Shown here piece after piece: positions 15,521-23,966 of a stretch of 35,163 nt of DNA. Location of the stretch: assembly GCA_033808805.1 (NCBI GenBank), contig JAPXMY010000013.1, positions 1 through 35,163 of the forward strand, written 5' to 3'. Source of the DNA: UBA1783 sp033808805 (GTDB taxonomy: Bacteria > Bacillota_I > Bacilli_A > Erysipelotrichales > Erysipelotrichaceae). The translations under genes were made by a program, and so were the position numbers. Position 1 is the first letter of the stretch. Every line of letters starts with the position of its first letter. Under the pieces are notes generated by a model. It had not been told where the DNA came from. It did no database searches and saw only the letters and a list, made by a program, of their open reading frames with translations.

Positions 15521-15885
15521 TCATGCTATAACAAATATTCCTAATATAAGAGATGAGAAAAAGCAAGGCAAAGTACAAGTTTTTGTGTATGCTTATCCAT
15601 TTAGGCAAGCATTAGTGATTGTACTTGATTATTGCAAATCAAATAGTAAATCCTATGTAAGTTCCGTTATCAAAGTAAGTAGTGTGTGTTGTTATCACAT
15701 CATTAGGTTTTTTTAAAACAAACAGCAAAAACGATTGTTATAGATAATAGTGCAGGTCATAAATAAATTGTATTTATTAATAATTATAGTCTTTCGGTCA
15801 TAGAAAATGATGGTTCAGAAGCCTTTTTATTTAACTGATTATATTCACTATATGATAAAATATATTCAACAGGAGGATACCGGCA
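15521..15885. other. Non-coding stretch at phage remnant edge
   Basis: About 365 bases from the portal breakpoint to the Sel1 gene. A + strand frame running to 15716 is open but lacks a start in this stretch and reads like no protein I recognise (it includes GKVQVFVYAYPFRQALVIVL); it may be the tail of a disrupted gene. The rest is very AT-rich and should hold the promoter of the Sel1 gene. No tRNA or terminator was seen. Confidence 0.4.
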
Positions 15886-17586
15886 ATGTTTAGAGTTGAT
15901 GATAAGGTAATAGTTATAGACACCAATAAAAAAGGAAAAGTTGTTTCCTACGACGAAATTGAAGAAGGCGTTTATGAAGTAGATGTTGAAATTAATGGTA
16001 AAGTTGAACGATTCTTATCTTATGATTTAAGAAGAGATGGACCTATTATTTTTTCTGCTGAGGATCTTAAAAATATTTTCCGTTATAGTATTGATTATTC
16101 TGATCTGATTTTTACTGGTCATGATTATGAGGATGATGAAGTAGAAAAAATGTTACACAATTATAAATGTCTAGAGTCATACAATCCTGACTTAGATGAT
16201 ATGATTGCTTTATTAATGAATCTCAAAGTAAAAAAGGCGACAGTTGAAGATTATTATCGCTGGAAAGTTGCTGTTAATGCCATATTAGAGAAATATTACA
16301 AAAACAATTTAACTGTATCTGACAATTTTATTGATCTTGTATTGTTGAAAAATGCTTATGATGTGGTTGCTTTAGTTTTCCATTATTTAGATGATATTGA
16401 AATAGATGAAGATGATTTTAATGATGAACTTATAGATGATTTATTAGATCTGGATGGTTTAATCAGAGAAATACAGTTAGTCAAAGAAAATTCAGGCAAA
16501 GAGTTAATCGATAGAGAATACAGTGATCAGACAATGAGGAATTTCCTATTGCATATTTCAAAAGAAAATCTTATTTCTGATTTAGTCTATCCGTACGATG
16601 AGCTATTTAAAAAGTTTATTGACAATCTGGTAGAAAAAGATGACAATGTCGGACTTGATGTTTTAGGATATTCTGTTTACGGAGGAAACAAAATGTTTGA
16701 GTGTGACTGGGAAAAGGCACAAGAAATCTTTGAAAAATTATATTCAAAAACTGGAGATCCAAGTTATGCCAATACTTTAGGTTATATTTATTATTATGGC
16801 AGAGCCAATAATGGTGTTGCTCAGGATGATTTAGCTTTTAAGTATTTTTCCATTGGTGCTGCTGCCGGGAATTATGAATCTCTTTATAAGCTAGCCGATA
16901 TGTTTGTGGCTGGTAGAGGTGTAGTTAGAAATAAAGAAATAGGAGAAGGTATTTACTACGATTTATTTAAAGAAAATAAGGAAATCTTTGAAGCAGGCTT
17001 TTATGACTGCAAGTTTGCTGATATTGCCTATCGAGTAGGTTCAACATATTTGGATGGGGAAAACAGTCATTATATTCCAGCTTACTATTATTTTTTGATG
17101 GCTAAGTTTGCGATTGATAAGCGAATGTTACATCATAATTATTTTGGTGATGATACAGTAAAGAAAAATATTGAAGAAGCGATTGAAAAATGTAAAGAAC
17201 AGTTAGAGATACCTTTAAGAAAGAGTGTCTTTGTTCCAGAACCTTTTGTGGTAAGAGATTTACTGTCTAGTGACTATCATGTTGATGCTAAATTTAAAAG
17301 GCTAAAAAATAGAAAGGTTAAAATGACCTTTAAACGCGTCATCAAAGGTGGAAGAGAAGAAACAGAAAAGATACTGGTGCCGTTTTTTGATTTTTATGGC
17401 TGTGTTTTAATTGATGAAATTACTTTCTATGCTGAAAATGTAGTTGAAGTATCAGATAAAGAAAAATTCAGAATTACGCATTATGAAATGAATGGTGATG
17501 GCGATATTGCTTTCTTCTATTTTGACAAATGCGTAGGCTATATTATTTGTGATGGATTTACATTAAATAATCCTGTTAAGAATTAA
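15886..17586 (+). CDS. Sel1/TPR-like repeat protein with KOW-like N-terminus
   Basis: A 566-aa cytosolic protein with an AGGAGG site 9 bases before the ATG. Residues 1-55 look like a small beta-barrel (VDDKVIVIDTNKKGKVVSYDE...GVYEVDVEINGK). A helical Asp/Glu-rich middle follows (about 55-250). Sel1-like repeats cover about 263-410: AQEIFEKLYSKTGDPSYANTLGYIYYYGR, then AFKYFSIGAAAGNYESLYKLADMFVAGRGV. The C-terminal 150 residues are beta-rich and unrecognised. Sel1 proteins usually scaffold protein complexes; the partner is unknown. It begins just right of the phage remains and ends at a terminator shared with the converging deaminase gene. Confidence 0.75.
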   Translation: MFRVDDKVIVIDTNKKGKVVSYDEIEEGVYEVDVEINGKVERFLSYDLRRDGPIIFSAEDLKNIFRYSIDYSDLIFTGHDYEDDEVEKMLHNYKCLESYNPDLDDMIALLMNLKVKKATVEDYYRWKVAVNAILEKYYKNNLTVSDNFIDLVLLKNAYDVVALVFHYLDDIEIDEDDFNDELIDDLLDLDGLIREIQLVKENSGKELIDREYSDQTMRNFLLHISKENLISDLVYPYDELFKKFIDNLVEKDDNVGLDVLGYSVYGGNKMFECDWEKAQEIFEKLYSKTGDPSYANTLGYIYYYGRANNGVAQDDLAFKYFSIGAAAGNYESLYKLADMFVAGRGVVRNKEIGEGIYYDLFKENKEIFEAGFYDCKFADIAYRVGSTYLDGENSHYIPAYYYFLMAKFAIDKRMLHHNYFGDDTVKKNIEEAIEKCKEQLEIPLRKSVFVPEPFVVRDLLSSDYHVDAKFKRLKNRKVKMTFKRVIKGGREETEKILVPFFDFYGCVLIDEITFYAENVVEVSDKEKFRITHYEMNGDGDIAFFYFDKCVGYIICDGFTLNNPVKN

Positions 17587-17603
17587 CTGTAGAAATATTG
17601 TAT

Positions 17604-17642
17604 AAAAAAACTCTCCGGATTTATAATCGGGAGAGTTTTTAT
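17604..17642. terminator. Bidirectional terminator
   Basis: AAAAACTCTCC (17606-17616) pairs with GGAGAGTTTTT (17630-17640); after one G-G mismatch GATT/AATC extends the stem, with a TAT loop. It lies between two convergent genes and gives a U-tract on both strands. Confidence 0.88.
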
Positions 17643-17655
17643 GAGGATTAAAAAA

Positions 17656-18669
17656 TTACATATAATATTTCTTCAATTCATCAATATAGGCCTGTTTATT
17701 TTCCTGTGGCATAAATGAAGCTTCAATGGCGTTGATATTACAGGTAATAAGATCATTGTAGGTAAAACCAGCCTTATCTAAAGCTCTATCATATTCATCG
17801 ATAATAGTAAGATTGCCTAAAATCATATTGTCAGTATTTAAAGTGACCTTAGCTCCAGCATCCAATAGTTTTTTGGCTGGATGCTCCTGATAAGAAGGTT
17901 GTGTTTTACACTGAATATTGCTACTCAGACAGATTTCTAAAGCGATGTTGTTATCAATTACTTTCTGCAGGACATCTTTATCGTTGAAACATTTATGTCC
18001 ATGTCCAATTCTTGAAGCTCCAAAGTCAATAACCATTGAGCAGTTTTCAGGGCCGCCATTATCTCCGGCATGAATTGTCATTGGTAAACCCTTTTCTTTT
18101 GAAGAGACAAATAGCGGAGCGTAGTGAGCCATTGGTACAAAGTCTTCAAAGCCAGCTAAATCTAAAGCGACAATATTTGTTTGGTCACAGTATTCTTCAA
18201 ATAATCTAACTGTTTCAAAGTTTTCCTCAGTGTTATCATAATCAGCAATCATACAGCATAGAATGATACCTATTTTGATTGAAGGGAAGTCTTTTTCAGC
18301 TTTCTGCTTACCCCTGATAATAGCTTCGATAACTTCTCTTTGAGTTAAGCCTTTTTTGGTATGCAGCTGAGGGGCAAATCTTATTTCCGCATAACACAGA
18401 TAATCTTTAACATTTTCAATTGTAGTATAGATAGTTTCTTCAAGTGCCGCTTCATCCTGCAGGATAGCAGTTGGAAGATCAAATCTAGCTAGATATTCTC
18501 CCACATCTCCACAGTCAGCAGTATCGGCTAGAAACTGTTTAAATTGTTCTAGGGTTTCAGTTGGTAGTTTTACATTTCTTTCTTTTGCCAGTTTCCAGGT
18601 TACTTCTGGAACCATTGAGCCGTCTAAATGAAAATGTAAATCAACTTTTGGAAATGGATATTTAATCAT
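17656..18669 (-). CDS. add: Adenosine deaminase family protein
   Basis: A 337-aa amidohydrolase of normal ADA length. DLHFHLDGS (H12, H14) and TIHAG (H200) supply zinc ligands, RIGHG (220-224) the conserved His region, and LNTDN (D280) the fourth ligand. Two usually fixed active-site residues differ: HAGE is HAGD (D203 for the catalytic Glu), and the second Asp of NTDD is Asn (N281), which normally contacts the purine. It would convert adenosine to inosine in purine salvage if active, or act on a related substrate. AAGGAGA precedes the ATG. Monocistronic, ending at a shared terminator. Confidence 0.85.
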   Translation of the reverse strand: MIKYPFPKVDLHFHLDGSMVPEVTWKLAKERNVKLPTETLEQFKQFLADTADCGDVGEYLARFDLPTAILQDEAALEETIYTTIENVKDYLCYAEIRFAPQLHTKKGLTQREVIEAIIRGKQKAEKDFPSIKIGIILCCMIADYDNTEENFETVRLFEEYCDQTNIVALDLAGFEDFVPMAHYAPLFVSSKEKGLPMTIHAGDNGGPENCSMVIDFGASRIGHGHKCFNDKDVLQKVIDNNIALEICLSSNIQCKTQPSYQEHPAKKLLDAGAKVTLNTDNMILGNLTIIDEYDRALDKAGFTYNDLITCNINAIEASFMPQENKQAYIDELKKYYM

Positions 18670-18750
18670 ACGTGTTCTCCTTTATTCATATAAATATTAT
18701 ACATAATTTGTCATAATTGTGCTTGTTATTAAAAATAATTGCTGGGAGTT

Positions 18751-18759
18751 TGTTATAAT
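18751..18759 (+). promoter_or_regulatory. Extended -10 promoter (TGTTATAAT)
   Basis: TGTTATAAT lies 24 bases before the ATG of the small membrane protein. No good -35 is seen at the proper distance, as is usual for extended -10 promoters. Confidence 0.6.
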
Positions 18760-18782
18760 ATGGATGTTAGGAAGGTTTAAAG

Positions 18783-19139
18783 ATGGAAGTTAAGTTTATT
18801 GATTTACTTGCTTATACAGTAGCTTTAATTGGTCTTTGCCCATATGTAGTGGTAATGTTTTTACCTGCTGATACGATAACTGCCAGCTTATTTATCCTGA
18901 TGTATTTTATTAATCCGATTTACTGTATTATGGTTGGTGTAGTTTCCAGCAGGGATATTAAAAAGAATCTTGTTTTTATCTTTCTGCCAGCGATTGTCTT
19001 CATTGTAGCCTACTCAGTTATTTTTAAATCATTAGAGGCAGGATTTATCTTTTATGGATTTGTCTATCTGATTATCAGCTTAATAAGTATGCTGATTGGT
19101 TTATATCTTAAAAAAAGAAAAGAAAAATTATATAGTTAA
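18783..19139 (+). CDS. Small integral membrane protein, function unknown
   Basis: A 118-aa protein with four hydrophobic segments: about 8-27 (YTVALIGLCPYVVVMFLP), 33-52, 62-80 (LVFIFLPAIVFIVAYSVIF) and 86-108, and a basic tail KKRKEKLYS. It has no motif that I recognise. TAGGAAGG lies 7 bases before the start. It has its own extended -10 promoter and a terminator shared with proS, so it is a single-gene unit. Confidence 0.7.
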   Translation: MEVKFIDLLAYTVALIGLCPYVVVMFLPADTITASLFILMYFINPIYCIMVGVVSSRDIKKNLVFIFLPAIVFIVAYSVIFKSLEAGFIFYGFVYLIISLISMLIGLYLKKRKEKLYS

Positions 19140-19146
19140 AAAAACA

Positions 19147-19175
19147 ATACCCTCCAGGTTTTTATTGGAGGGTAT
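19147..19175. terminator. Bidirectional terminator
   Basis: ATACCCTCCA (19147-19156) pairs perfectly with TGGAGGGTAT (19166-19175), loop of 9, followed by TATTTTATTT on + and preceded by A-runs, so it serves both the membrane protein gene and proS. Confidence 0.85.
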
Positions 19176-19178
19176 ATT

Positions 19179-20864
19179 TTATTTACATAATTCTACAACT
19201 TTTTCAATTGCCTGCTGGGTTGTTAATATTTCTTTTTCTTTTTCGGTTCTCAAGATAAATTCCACATGGTCATTAATAGCATCTCTTCCGACAGTTATGC
19301 GCATTGGAATACCAATTAATTCCATATCTTTGAATTTAACACCAGCTCTTTCATCTCTATCGTCCATTATTGGCTCAATACCTAAGTCCATTAACCTATC
19401 ATAGATTGCATTAGCCATGTTAAGCTGTGTTTCATCTTTGATGTTAATAACAACAATACCAACTTTATATGGAGCAATATTAACTGGCCAGATTAAACCG
19501 TTTTCATCATGATTCTGTTCAACGATGGCAGCCATAGTTCTACCAACACCGATACCATAACTACCCATCACAACAGGTTTTAATGACATATCTTTATCCT
19601 GATAGTATAAATTCATCGCCTCTGAATATTTTACGCCCAACTTGAAGGTATTTCCTACCTCAATACCTTTTTTAAAGAAGATGTTTCCACCACAGACTGG
19701 ACATTTATCACCCTGTTGAACATTGACGATATCGCCAACTATATCATAATTGAAGTCCTTAACATTGGTATTGATGTAGTGATAACCTTCTTTATTGGCT
19801 CCCGTGACAAAGTTTTTCATTGTCAGAACTTCTGAATCAACAACAATTTTAGCTTTTAAACCAACTGGACCAGTGTATCCTGGCACCGCGTTGCTGGTGG
19901 CAATCAGTTCATCATTGGCAAAGTTTAACTCCTGGCCCTTCAACAGTTTTAAGATTTTAGGTTCATTAAGTTCTCTATTGCCTCTGACTAGACAGATAAC
20001 CAGATTACCATCAACATTCATCAGTAAAGCCTTAACGGTTTTTTCAATTGGCAGATTTAAGAATCTGGCAACTTCTTCAATACTTTCCTGGTTAGGAGTT
20101 TCAACCATCTGAAGTGGTTTTTCTTCTTCTGTTTCCATAGCTGGGTCAATTTTTTTGCTTACTTCCAGATTGCTGGCATAATCACAGCTGTCACATAAAA
20201 CAACAGTATCTTCACCAATCTCACTGATAGCCTGGAATTCTTCGGACAGTAACCCACCCATTACACCAGTATCAGCTACAACAACCTTATAGTCCAAACC
20301 TAAACGGGTAAAGACATTATGATAGGCATTAAATATCTTGTCATAGGCCACATCTAAACCTTCATAATCACGATCAAAAGTGTAAGCATCCTTCATCAAG
20401 AATTCTTTTACTCTGATCAAACCATATCTTGGTCTGGCCTCATCTCTGAATTTTGTCTGTATCTGATATAAAGAAACTGGCAGGTCTTTATAAGAATTGA
20501 CTTTCATGGCAGCTGCAACAGCAAACAGTTCCTCATGAGTTGGCCCTAGAACCATCTTTTTTCCAGCTCTATCTTCTAAAGAGAACATTGAATTGCCAAA
20601 GTTTTCTCTTCTACCACTGGCAATATATACTTCTTCTGGCATCATGCAGGGCATGATCAATTCCTGAGATTCAATTTTATTCATTTCTTCTCTGATGATG
20701 TTTTCGATGTTTCTTTTAACCTTTAAACCCAAAGGCAGATACATATAAATACCAGCTGATGTCTTTTTGATATAACCAGCTCTATTTAATAAAATACCAC
20801 TGATAGATTCTTCATCTTTTGGTGCCTCTCTCAGGGAATAAAAGTAACTATTTTTAAGTTTCAT
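19179..20864 (-). CDS. proS: Prolyl-tRNA synthetase
   Basis: A 561-aa class II aminoacyl-tRNA synthetase that charges tRNA-Pro. Start chosen at ATG 20864 (MKLKNSYFYSLREAPKDEE) because GGAGG lies 8 bases upstream; an upstream TTG at 20879 would place the ribosome site inside the gene. Bacterial-type layout is visible: motif 2 region (FRDEARPRYGLIRVKEFLMKDAYTF), a central editing (INS) domain from about 220 to 400, motif 3 (GSYGIGVGRTMAAIVEQ) and a C-terminal anticodon domain. No T-box leader lies in the 85-base gap upstream; an extended -10 promoter does. Confidence 0.95.
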   Translation of the reverse strand: MKLKNSYFYSLREAPKDEESISGILLNRAGYIKKTSAGIYMYLPLGLKVKRNIENIIREEMNKIESQELIMPCMMPEEVYIASGRRENFGNSMFSLEDRAGKKMVLGPTHEELFAVAAAMKVNSYKDLPVSLYQIQTKFRDEARPRYGLIRVKEFLMKDAYTFDRDYEGLDVAYDKIFNAYHNVFTRLGLDYKVVVADTGVMGGLLSEEFQAISEIGEDTVVLCDSCDYASNLEVSKKIDPAMETEEEKPLQMVETPNQESIEEVARFLNLPIEKTVKALLMNVDGNLVICLVRGNRELNEPKILKLLKGQELNFANDELIATSNAVPGYTGPVGLKAKIVVDSEVLTMKNFVTGANKEGYHYINTNVKDFNYDIVGDIVNVQQGDKCPVCGGNIFFKKGIEVGNTFKLGVKYSEAMNLYYQDKDMSLKPVVMGSYGIGVGRTMAAIVEQNHDENGLIWPVNIAPYKVGIVVINIKDETQLNMANAIYDRLMDLGIEPIMDDRDERAGVKFKDMELIGIPMRITVGRDAINDHVEFILRTEKEKEILTTQQAIEKVVELCK

Positions 20865-20888
20865 ACCCGATACCTCCAACCTTGTAAA

Positions 20889-20898
20889 ATTATAACAT
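20889..20898 (-). promoter_or_regulatory. Extended -10 promoter of proS
   Basis: On the minus strand this reads ATGTTATAAT, containing TGTTATAAT, 25 bases before the proS ATG. The leader is too short to hold a T-box. Confidence 0.6.
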
Positions 20899-20917
20899 AA
20901 TTAGATAGTTCTTACAT

Positions 20918-20942
20918 AAAAAAAAGCCCCATTTCAGGGCTT
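20918..20942 (-). terminator. Terminator of the vanY-like operon
   Basis: On the minus strand AAGCCC pairs with GGGCTT (20937-20942 with 20924-20929) across a 7-base loop, followed by an unbroken T-run. It ends the methyltransferase-rluA-vanY-like operon just before the proS promoter. Confidence 0.85.
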
Positions 20943-20947
20943 ATTGT

Positions 20948-22339
20948 TTAGTTAAATAATAAATTGTACTCTTCAAGGGTCCAATTATATGTTGACATGA
21001 TAGTTGCTGGCTTTATTCCGACATATCTATAGTGATAACTTATGTAATAATAACCGGTAATGAAAGCTTTTGCTGGTGGATATCTTAAGATGAAGCCATA
21101 TTCATGGGCGTGCTTATCCATCCAGTCAGAGGATTTACATTCTCCAAACTCCTGATAGCTGTAACCCTTCTGTAGAACATCGATTGCTAAACCAGTTTGA
21201 TGTTCGCTGGCTCCAGCTTTAGAAGCGAAACTGTCAATGATGACTTTATCCTCATCTTGCTGGTCTTCTTCAGATTCATCAACAGTATTAGACAGCACGA
21301 TGGTTTGATATAAAGAGTCTTCAGTATCATAAGAACGATAGCCGCTGTATATCTGCATTCTTCTATCAACCTCAGCAAAGCAGGCATCACTCATCAAGAC
21401 AAAGGCTTCAGCCGCTTCCTTATGCAGAGGCTGGCTATGCTGACGATATTCAGCATCTACTTCAATTAAATCCTCTGGCACAAAATCTGATTTCAGCTGA
21501 TGATTCTTATTGACAAGCATAGTAAGCGAAAATTCATTAACTATGGTAATTTCACCTTTATAGAAGCTTTCAAAATCTGGATTTTCAATAAAGTCAAGGT
21601 TTCTGTTGACATCATAGATGGCTTCATCAGCATCACAGCCATATTGTTGTAGATACCAGATATATCTGGCTAAATTATTAATTTTAAAATTTGAATTAGA
21701 AATTAAAGCATCTAATTGCTCAAAATAATTGATTCCTGCCAGGTTATTAAAAACATCCACCGATAAGGTATGCAGTTTATTGATTGTTTCAGAAGCATAG
21801 CCTTTTTGAAGGTAACTGATATAATTGTCAGCCTTTTGCTGATTAAGCTCAGTGGTAAACAAAGAAATTGTCTTATCATCAACTGAATTAATCAGGGTTG
21901 CTGATGAAAACAGTGAATAACCCTGAACAATCATTGTTTTAAAAGCATTAAGATTTTTGATTTTATCATGGTCATCCAGCTCTATGACATCATGGATATC
22001 TAAAAACTGAAGCAGAGTCTGACAATCTTCTAAACTGTATTTCAAAGCTAACTGGTTGATAATAGCGGTGTAGTCCATCTCACTTTCAAACAGCAGATAG
22101 TAATCAATATTCTTTTCATCAAAATCCTTAGAAGTTAAAGCATATAATAAGCTTTGATGATAGTGGTCAACTTTATCCGATAAATCATATTGATGTAACA
22201 GCTTTATTTCATCATAAGAATAGCCCATATCTTTAAGAGCTTTATCTTTGAAAAAATTTAAATAAATTAAACCGACCAGTGAAACGGTTAATATAGCAGC
22301 TATAATTGATAAAGTAGTGATTTTGGTTTTGTTTTTCAT
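20948..22339 (-). CDS. VanY-like M15 peptidase lacking catalytic Glu
   Basis: Start chosen at ATG 22339 (463 aa) with AAAGGGTG before it. An N-terminal membrane anchor (about 9-28, TLSIIAAILTVSLVGLIYLNF) is followed by a long helical region with repeated short 'GYSYDEI.LL'-type units, and a C-terminal M15B (D,D-/L,D-carboxypeptidase) domain. SEHQTGLAID supplies H380 and D387 and SYHYRYVG supplies H436. The ExWH motif reads ISYH, so the general-base Glu is Ile (I433). It may bind or remodel peptidoglycan poorly or not at all. It is the last gene of a three-gene operon with rluA-like and methyltransferase genes. Confidence 0.82.
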   Translation of the reverse strand: MKNKTKITTLSIIAAILTVSLVGLIYLNFFKDKALKDMGYSYDEIKLLHQYDLSDKVDHYHQSLLYALTSKDFDEKNIDYYLLFESEMDYTAIINQLALKYSLEDCQTLLQFLDIHDVIELDDHDKIKNLNAFKTMIVQGYSLFSSATLINSVDDKTISLFTTELNQQKADNYISYLQKGYASETINKLHTLSVDVFNNLAGINYFEQLDALISNSNFKINNLARYIWYLQQYGCDADEAIYDVNRNLDFIENPDFESFYKGEITIVNEFSLTMLVNKNHQLKSDFVPEDLIEVDAEYRQHSQPLHKEAAEAFVLMSDACFAEVDRRMQIYSGYRSYDTEDSLYQTIVLSNTVDESEEDQQDEDKVIIDSFASKAGASEHQTGLAIDVLQKGYSYQEFGECKSSDWMDKHAHEYGFILRYPPAKAFITGYYYISYHYRYVGIKPATIMSTYNWTLEEYNLLFN

Positions 22340-22352
22340 TTTTTCACCCTTT

Positions 22353-23006
22353 CTAGTCGAAATATGACCATATCTTAGCACTTGTTGGATAACAAGTGAA
22401 GGAAACTGTTTCTTTACTTATGGGATGGGGGAAAGATAACTTCTTGGCATAGAGGGCAATCTGCTGCCCTTTTTTGCTGTTGGGGTTATATCTTTGGTCT
22501 CCCCATAAAGGAAGGTTGGCATTAGACATTTGAACTCTAATCTGATGACTTCTTCCTGTTTGTAAATCTATTTCTACCAAAGATAAACCATCCTTGGTTT
22601 TAATCAGAGTATAATCCAGAATGGCCAGTTTTCCATTTTCTTTACTGGTAACTTTTACCATATTGGTTTTAAAATCTTTTATCAGATAGTCCTGAAGATG
22701 ATCTTTGTTTTTAGCCTGTCCACAGACTATTGCCAGATAGGTCTTCTTAAAAAGATCTCTTCTTAAACTGTCGGATAATCTGGAAGCCGCTTTACTGGTT
22801 TTAGCAAACACCATAACTCCTCCAACTGGCCGATCTAAACGATGAACTAAACCGAGATAGACATTTTTTGGTTTGTCATATTTTTCTTTCAGATAGTCTT
22901 TTAAAGCGGTCAATAAATCCAAATCTTTGGAAGAATCCTGACAGACAGGCATGTTGATGGGCTTTTCTACTACTAAAAGGTGATTGTCTTCAAAAATTAT
23001 TTTCAT
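22353..23006 (-). CDS. RluA-family pseudouridine synthase
   Basis: A 217-aa protein with the RluA catalytic motif HRLDRPVGG (D58) and the conserved 'LQTGRSHQIRVQM' and 'LWGDQRYN' segments. It isomerises uridine to pseudouridine in rRNA or tRNA; the target cannot be told from sequence. It has no N-terminal S4 domain, which makes it a short single-domain member. It overlaps the preceding methyltransferase stop by 4 bases (coupled), and its end lies 13 bases before the VanY-like start. Confidence 0.88.
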   Translation of the reverse strand: MKIIFEDNHLLVVEKPINMPVCQDSSKDLDLLTALKDYLKEKYDKPKNVYLGLVHRLDRPVGGVMVFAKTSKAASRLSDSLRRDLFKKTYLAIVCGQAKNKDHLQDYLIKDFKTNMVKVTSKENGKLAILDYTLIKTKDGLSLVEIDLQTGRSHQIRVQMSNANLPLWGDQRYNPNSKKGQQIALYAKKLSFPHPISKETVSFTCYPTSAKIWSYFD

Positions 23007-23875
23007 TTCAACTCAAACCTTCCTGAAATACCACATGGCAAAATCATATCAGAATTTAAAATCGGTAAGCCCAATTGTATCGTATTGACTTTTCCTTCAG
23101 GGAAAGCCTTTAGCAGGTATTTCTTGATAATATTATCTAAGGCCAGGATGCTGAATCCGGTTGTATAGGCATTTACCAAAAAAGCAACAGGTTCTTCTTC
23201 CAATAGAAGAGAGGTTTCTTTAATCAGCTCTTCAATCTTATCTTCCAGCTTCCAGACTTCATTATTTGGTCCACGTCCATATGATGGAGGATCCATGATA
23301 ATAATATGATATTTACGTCCTCTTTTCTGTTCTCTTTTCACAAATTTCAGGGCATCATCAACTATAAAGCGGATGGTGCTATTTTCCAGTTTATTTAATA
23401 CCATATTTTCTTTCGCCCAACTGACCATGCCTTTAGCAGCATCAACATGTACTACTTCCTTGGCTCCAGCCTTAGAGCAGGCAACAGTTGCTCCTCCTGT
23501 ATAGGCAAAAAGATTTAAAACCCTTATCTGCTGATCTGATTTTTCGATCAGGTTTCTTAACCAATCCCAGTTGGCAGCCTGTTCCGGAAATAAACCGGTA
23601 TGTTTAAAGTTTGTTGGAGAAACCTTGAACACTAAATCCTTATAGTTGACAGTCCAGTACTCTGGCAGTTTCTTGTTGAAGCTCCAGCTGCCTCCACCTT
23701 TATCAGAGCGATAATATCTGGCATCGGGTCTATTCCATCTATAATCGTTTCCCTTTTGCCAGATAGCCTGTGGATCAGGACGCACTAAAACGACATCTTT
23801 CCAGATTTCTAATTTGTCCTTATCTCCGGCATCGATTAATTGATAATCCTGCCAATCTTCAGCTATTGCGATCAT
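23003..23875 (-). CDS. SAM-dependent (RlmI-like) methyltransferase
   Basis: A 290-aa protein of the class I methyltransferase fold. The SAM-binding segment is LNLFAYTGGATVACSKAGA (about 120-138), the following acidic turn is HVDAAKGMVSWA, and DPPSYGRG is the catalytic NPPY-like motif of 23S rRNA cytosine-C5 (RlmI/RlmK) relatives. A short N-terminal region replaces the PUA domain of RlmI, so the target may differ. It is first in the operon with the pseudouridine synthase, which fits an RNA-modification role. Confidence 0.82.
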   Translation of the reverse strand: MIAIAEDWQDYQLIDAGDKDKLEIWKDVVLVRPDPQAIWQKGNDYRWNRPDARYYRSDKGGGSWSFNKKLPEYWTVNYKDLVFKVSPTNFKHTGLFPEQAANWDWLRNLIEKSDQQIRVLNLFAYTGGATVACSKAGAKEVVHVDAAKGMVSWAKENMVLNKLENSTIRFIVDDALKFVKREQKRGRKYHIIIMDPPSYGRGPNNEVWKLEDKIEELIKETSLLLEEEPVAFLVNAYTTGFSILALDNIIKKYLLKAFPEGKVNTIQLGLPILNSDMILPCGISGRFELK

Positions 23876-23925
23876 ACATCAGTTCCTTTTTAATTAACTG
23901 GTTCATCGAAAAATAAACCATTTTA

Positions 23926-23934
23926 ATTATACCA
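23926..23934 (-). promoter_or_regulatory. Extended -10 promoter (TGGTATAAT)
   Basis: TGGTATAAT on the minus strand, 51 bases before the methyltransferase ATG; it abuts the terminator of the arginase gene. Confidence 0.6.
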
Positions 23935-23939
23935 TAGAA

Positions 23940-23966
23940 TAAAAAAAGAGTATGTCAGTACTCTAA
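23940..23966 (-). terminator. Terminator of arginase gene
   Basis: On the minus strand AGAGTA (23964-23959) pairs with TACTCT (23952-23947) across a CTGACA loop, followed by seven Ts. The stem begins in the arginase stop codon. Confidence 0.85.

Noticed and set aside
15390..15716. Plus-strand frame across the portal remnant
   Set aside because: Its first part is the antisense of clear portal coding sequence; only the part beyond 15520 could have meaning.
20865..20879. TTG at 20879 as proS start
   Set aside because: The GGAGG ribosome site would be inside the gene; ATG 20864 has proper spacing and matches the usual ProRS N-terminus.
20865..20950. T-box riboswitch before proS
   Set aside because: The gap is too short and filled by a promoter and the terminator of the next operon; no specifier loop or T-box sequence is seen.
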